DNA of 10,000 nucleotides from Theodoxus fluviatilis. Its lineage: Eukaryota; Mollusca; Gastropoda; Cycloneritida; Neritidae. The stretch covers positions 80,001 to 90,000 of the forward strand of contig JAWQFJ010028312.1 in the NCBI GenBank assembly GCA_034096865.1. Reading direction: 5' to 3'. The notes under the pieces were generated by a model, which saw only the letters and a list, made by a program, of their open reading frames with translations, searched no databases and had not been told where the DNA came from. The position numbers and the translations under genes were made by a program. Numbering within the stretch: the first letter of the stretch is position 1; each line of letters begins with the position of its first letter. This document shows positions 8,401 to 10,000 of this stretch, in pieces.

Positions 8401-9841
8401 CGGGACCAAATTCCGAGACTGCCAGAGAAAGGGCATCCGATGTCAGGGTGGGCCAGACCACACTTGCCTCCATGGCTGATGAGCATTCCTCCGTCCGCGG
8501 CTCAGACTTGACACCATGGGCGGTACGCGACTCCCCATTGGAAGGAGTAGGATGCAGGGCCAAGGGAAATTGCATCTCTGACTCGGGCTCCCGCTTGAGC
8601 TCCCGTCTGCAGCTCGTTGCCTGTGAGTCGGACGTCGTGGTGGTTTGCGCGAAGATATGCTGGGGCAGGGCGAAGCCGGAGAGCGTGGAGAGGGCGGGAC
8701 TGGACAGCGACAGCGGGGGCTGGAGGGAGGTTGTCACTCCAGAAGACGTGGTGATGGCCACTGGGGACTGCGTCTGGTGCAGGAAGTCTACCAGCATCTG
8801 CATCTGCTGCACGTCGTTGTGCTGGGCCCAGGGCTGCACGTCGTTGTGCTGGGCCCAGGGCTGCACGTCGTTGTGCTGGGCCCAGGGCTGCGCGGCCTCC
8901 ACACGGGTCTCTCTCGCCTCCCTCACCTCTCTTGCCTTGCCCGCCCTAGTCTGGTGCCCCACGGAGGAGATGTGAGCGTCCATACCGGGGCCCGAGCTGA
9001 AGGAGAGGTTGCACAGGCTGCAGCGGTACGGCTTGCGCTCGGGTTCCGGCGCCGGCACCTGGTGTCCGGCCTGCTTGGCTTTGTGGAGGTGTGACACGGA
9101 GTTGAGGTGCACCACCAGGATGCTCTTCTGCGTGAAGGACTCCTTGCACACCTCGCACTTGTGGGGACGGGAGGGATCCATGTAGCGGTCTACGGGACGC
9201 TCGCGCTGGTGCAGGCGGTTGTGGTCGGCCAGGTAGGACGGCCTGGTGAAGCCCATGCCGCACTGGTGGCAGCAGAACTTGCGGCTCGATCGCTCGTATT
9301 CACGACGCGCCACCTCGGGACTGTTCAGCGCGTCCTCCTCGGCCGAGGACTCCAACCCAGTCTGTCCCGCGTCCACTGAGCTCTTCTCCGTGGGGTCGTC
9401 CTGGTCCACGTCCATCAGGGACTTGCTGGTGGTGTTGTTGTTGTCGCACTTGGCAGCGAGCGTCTTCTCGTCCACTGCCAAGGGCGACTGGGGGCGGGGT
9501 GCGGGTCCATTGGTGGCGGCCTGGGACACGAAGGCGGCCAGGGCGGGGGCACGCAGCAACGACTGCAGGCGGCTCCTGAAGCCCGCCTTGGCGCGGTCCA
9601 GCTCCCCGGCTCCCAGCTCCGTGTGGCCCGCGTCCAGGTGAGCCTTCAGCAGGGGCGGCGCGGGGAACCCCTGGCCGCAGAGGGCGCAGTGCGTGCACTC
9701 CTGCAGCAGGTGATGCAGCGCGTGCAAGGACAACTGACGTGGTCCGGTGAAGGCCAGGGAACACTGCTGACACTGGTGGCAGAACTGCGAGACGTCAACC
9801 TCGTTCCTTTGCCGCTTGGCATGAATCTCGCGAAAATGGAC
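5435..9841 (-). CDS. ZFHX3/ZFHX4-like (zfh2): Large internal exon of a ZFHX3/ZFHX4-family (zfh2-like) zinc-finger homeobox transcription factor
   Basis: A 1,469-codon exon, open throughout; residues are numbered from Val1 at 9841. It encodes part of a nuclear DNA-binding regulator of the ATBF1/zfh2 family, which acts in neural and other differentiation in animals. Zinc fingers (Cys, Cys, His, His/Cys): 24/27/40/44, 52/55/68/73, 191/194/207/211, 229/232/245/251, 274/277/290/296, 486/489/502/Cys506, 613/616/629/634, 1053/1056/1069/Cys1074, 1141/1144/1157/1161 and 1286/1289/1302/1307. Homeodomains lie at 782-841, 969-1028 and 1215-1274. Low-complexity parts are a three-copy 9-residue repeat (318-344), an acidic run (564-600), Pro8 (695-702), a Met-rich stretch (704-752) and Gln11 (759-769). 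SUMO-type sites are LKRE 415, VKSE 444 and IKVE 873; PLDLS at 1461 fits a CtBP-binding motif. The first residues (VHFREIH) supply the two histidines of a finger begun in the upstream exon. Family assignment is firm; ZFHX3 versus ZFHX4 is not meaningful if this is an invertebrate. Confidence 0.95.
6020..6199 (-). other. Homeodomain 3 (exon residues 1215-1274)
   Basis: Sixty residues beginning DKRLRTTILPEQLDYLYQK, with helix 3 LKKRVVQVWFQNTRARERK. Trp48, Phe49, Gln50 and Asn51 are intact. It is followed at once by a C2H2 finger (Cys1286 to His1307), as in the family. Confidence 0.95.
6758..6937 (-). other. Homeodomain 2 (exon residues 969-1028)
   Basis: Sixty residues beginning KRANRTRFTDYQVKVLQ, with helix 3 VIVVWFQNARQKARK. 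Trp48, Phe49, Gln50 and Asn51 are all intact. A C2HC finger (Cys1053, Cys1056, His1069, Cys1074) follows 24 residues after the domain, the order seen in vertebrate ZFHX3/4. Confidence 0.95.
7319..7498 (-). other. Homeodomain 1 (exon residues 782-841)
   Basis: Sixty residues beginning QKRVRTRISDEQL. Helix 3 reads IKHWFRNTLFKERQR, with Trp48, Phe49 and Asn51 present. Position 50 is Arg rather than the common Gln; this is a family trait of ZFHX homeodomain 1, not damage. The block that follows (KDSPYNFNNPP) is also family-typical. Confidence 0.95.
7535..7567 (-). repeat. CAG-rich polyglutamine tract (Gln11)
   Basis: Eleven Gln codons, nearly all CAG with one CAA interruption, followed by Asn-Gln, 12 residues before homeodomain 1. 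It directly follows the Met-rich stretch. This is a coding microsatellite, so length polymorphism is plausible. Confidence 0.95.
8807..8887 (-). repeat. In-frame coding triplication, 27 bp x 3
   Basis: Three tandem copies of a 27-bp unit, identical to the base, encode three copies of QPWAQHNDV (exon residues 318-344). The plus-strand unit starts ctgcacgtcgttgtgctggg and ends cccaggg. Identity at synonymous positions points to recent expansion or recent homogenisation. It lies in the linker after finger 5, outside any folded domain I recognise, so copy number could vary without breaking a domain. Confidence 0.97.
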
Positions 9842-10000
9842 CTGCAAAGCAAAAGCCCTCTCTCTCAGAAGGGCGGACGCCCAAAATCTCGGCAGTGTTG
9901 GAAGGTCAAGCTGTTCACTGGTATGGCATCTGTACTCTCCTGTGACGAGTTACACTTACGTAGCTCTGCTACAAGGCACTAACGCTACTGATGCTGTGTA
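9842..10000 (-). other. 3' end of the upstream intron, with acceptor at 9842-9843
   Basis: The sense strand reads CTTTTGCTTTGCAG before GTC at 9841, a good pyrimidine tract and acceptor. The open frame could be extended to a TTG at 9847, but those bases belong to the acceptor. The exon opens with the second half of a zinc finger, which also requires an upstream coding exon. No upstream exon is visible before the window ends. Confidence 0.85.

Noticed and set aside
9842..9847. TTG at 9847 as the protein start
   Set aside because: TTGCAG is the end of a splice acceptor preceded by a pyrimidine tract, and the exon opens in mid zinc finger.
9954..9962. Consensus-looking donor (TAC then GTAAGT) marking an upstream exon end at 9960
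   Set aside because: The downstream acceptor needs phase 0, and in that phase the sequence has a TAG three codons before the donor. No finger cysteines are visible either.

Overview
The window is animal nuclear DNA: spliced, GC-rich coding sequence with consensus GT..AG junctions, a (TG)n microsatellite and a large minisatellite. The only gene I can support is on the minus strand. It is a giant zinc-finger/homeodomain transcription factor of the ZFHX3/ZFHX4 family (Drosophila zfh2). Several blocks are very close to the family pattern as I remember it: HD1 with IKHWFRNTLFKERQRNK, HD2 with FTDYQ and VIVVWFQNARQKARK, HD3 with LKKRVVQVWFQNTRARERK, and the fingers CKESFTQK and CDKEFSSVWVLKAH. A fourth homeodomain begins here. 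Together with the GT-rich, minisatellite-bearing introns this suits a lophotrochozoan, perhaps a marine mollusc, but the species guess is weak and no sequence here proves it.

Layout in transcription order, from high to low coordinates. 10000-9842 is the end of an upstream intron. 9841-5435 is one 1,469-codon internal exon with ten complete zinc fingers, the tail of an eleventh, three homeodomains and a PLDLS motif close to its end. 5434-4739 is a 696-bp intron with a G-rich tract and a Z-DNA-type tract. 4738-4490 is an 83-codon exon that ends inside homeodomain 4. 4489-1 is the start of an intron of at least 4.49 kb that leaves the window. All exon junctions I infer are phase 0. The 5' end of the gene, the rest of homeodomain 4, the promoter and the poly(A) site are outside the window.

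The large intron holds, in transcription order, a 166-bp near-palindrome (4449-4284), 28 TG dinucleotides (4248-4193), about 310 bp of unremarkable sequence, and a minisatellite filling 3882-1 and running out of the window. The minisatellite has about 93 copies of a 43-bp unit with 34-, 38- and 48-bp length variants, and part of it is organised as a 206-bp five-unit higher-order repeat. On the sense strand the unit is G-rich and has no stop codon in any frame, so it yields two overlapping, spurious open frames of more than 1,000 codons.

I found no new enzymatic or defence system. The unusual content is structural: a homeodomain split by an intron loaded with G-rich tandem repeats and a long hairpin, and a perfect in-frame triplication inside the protein.
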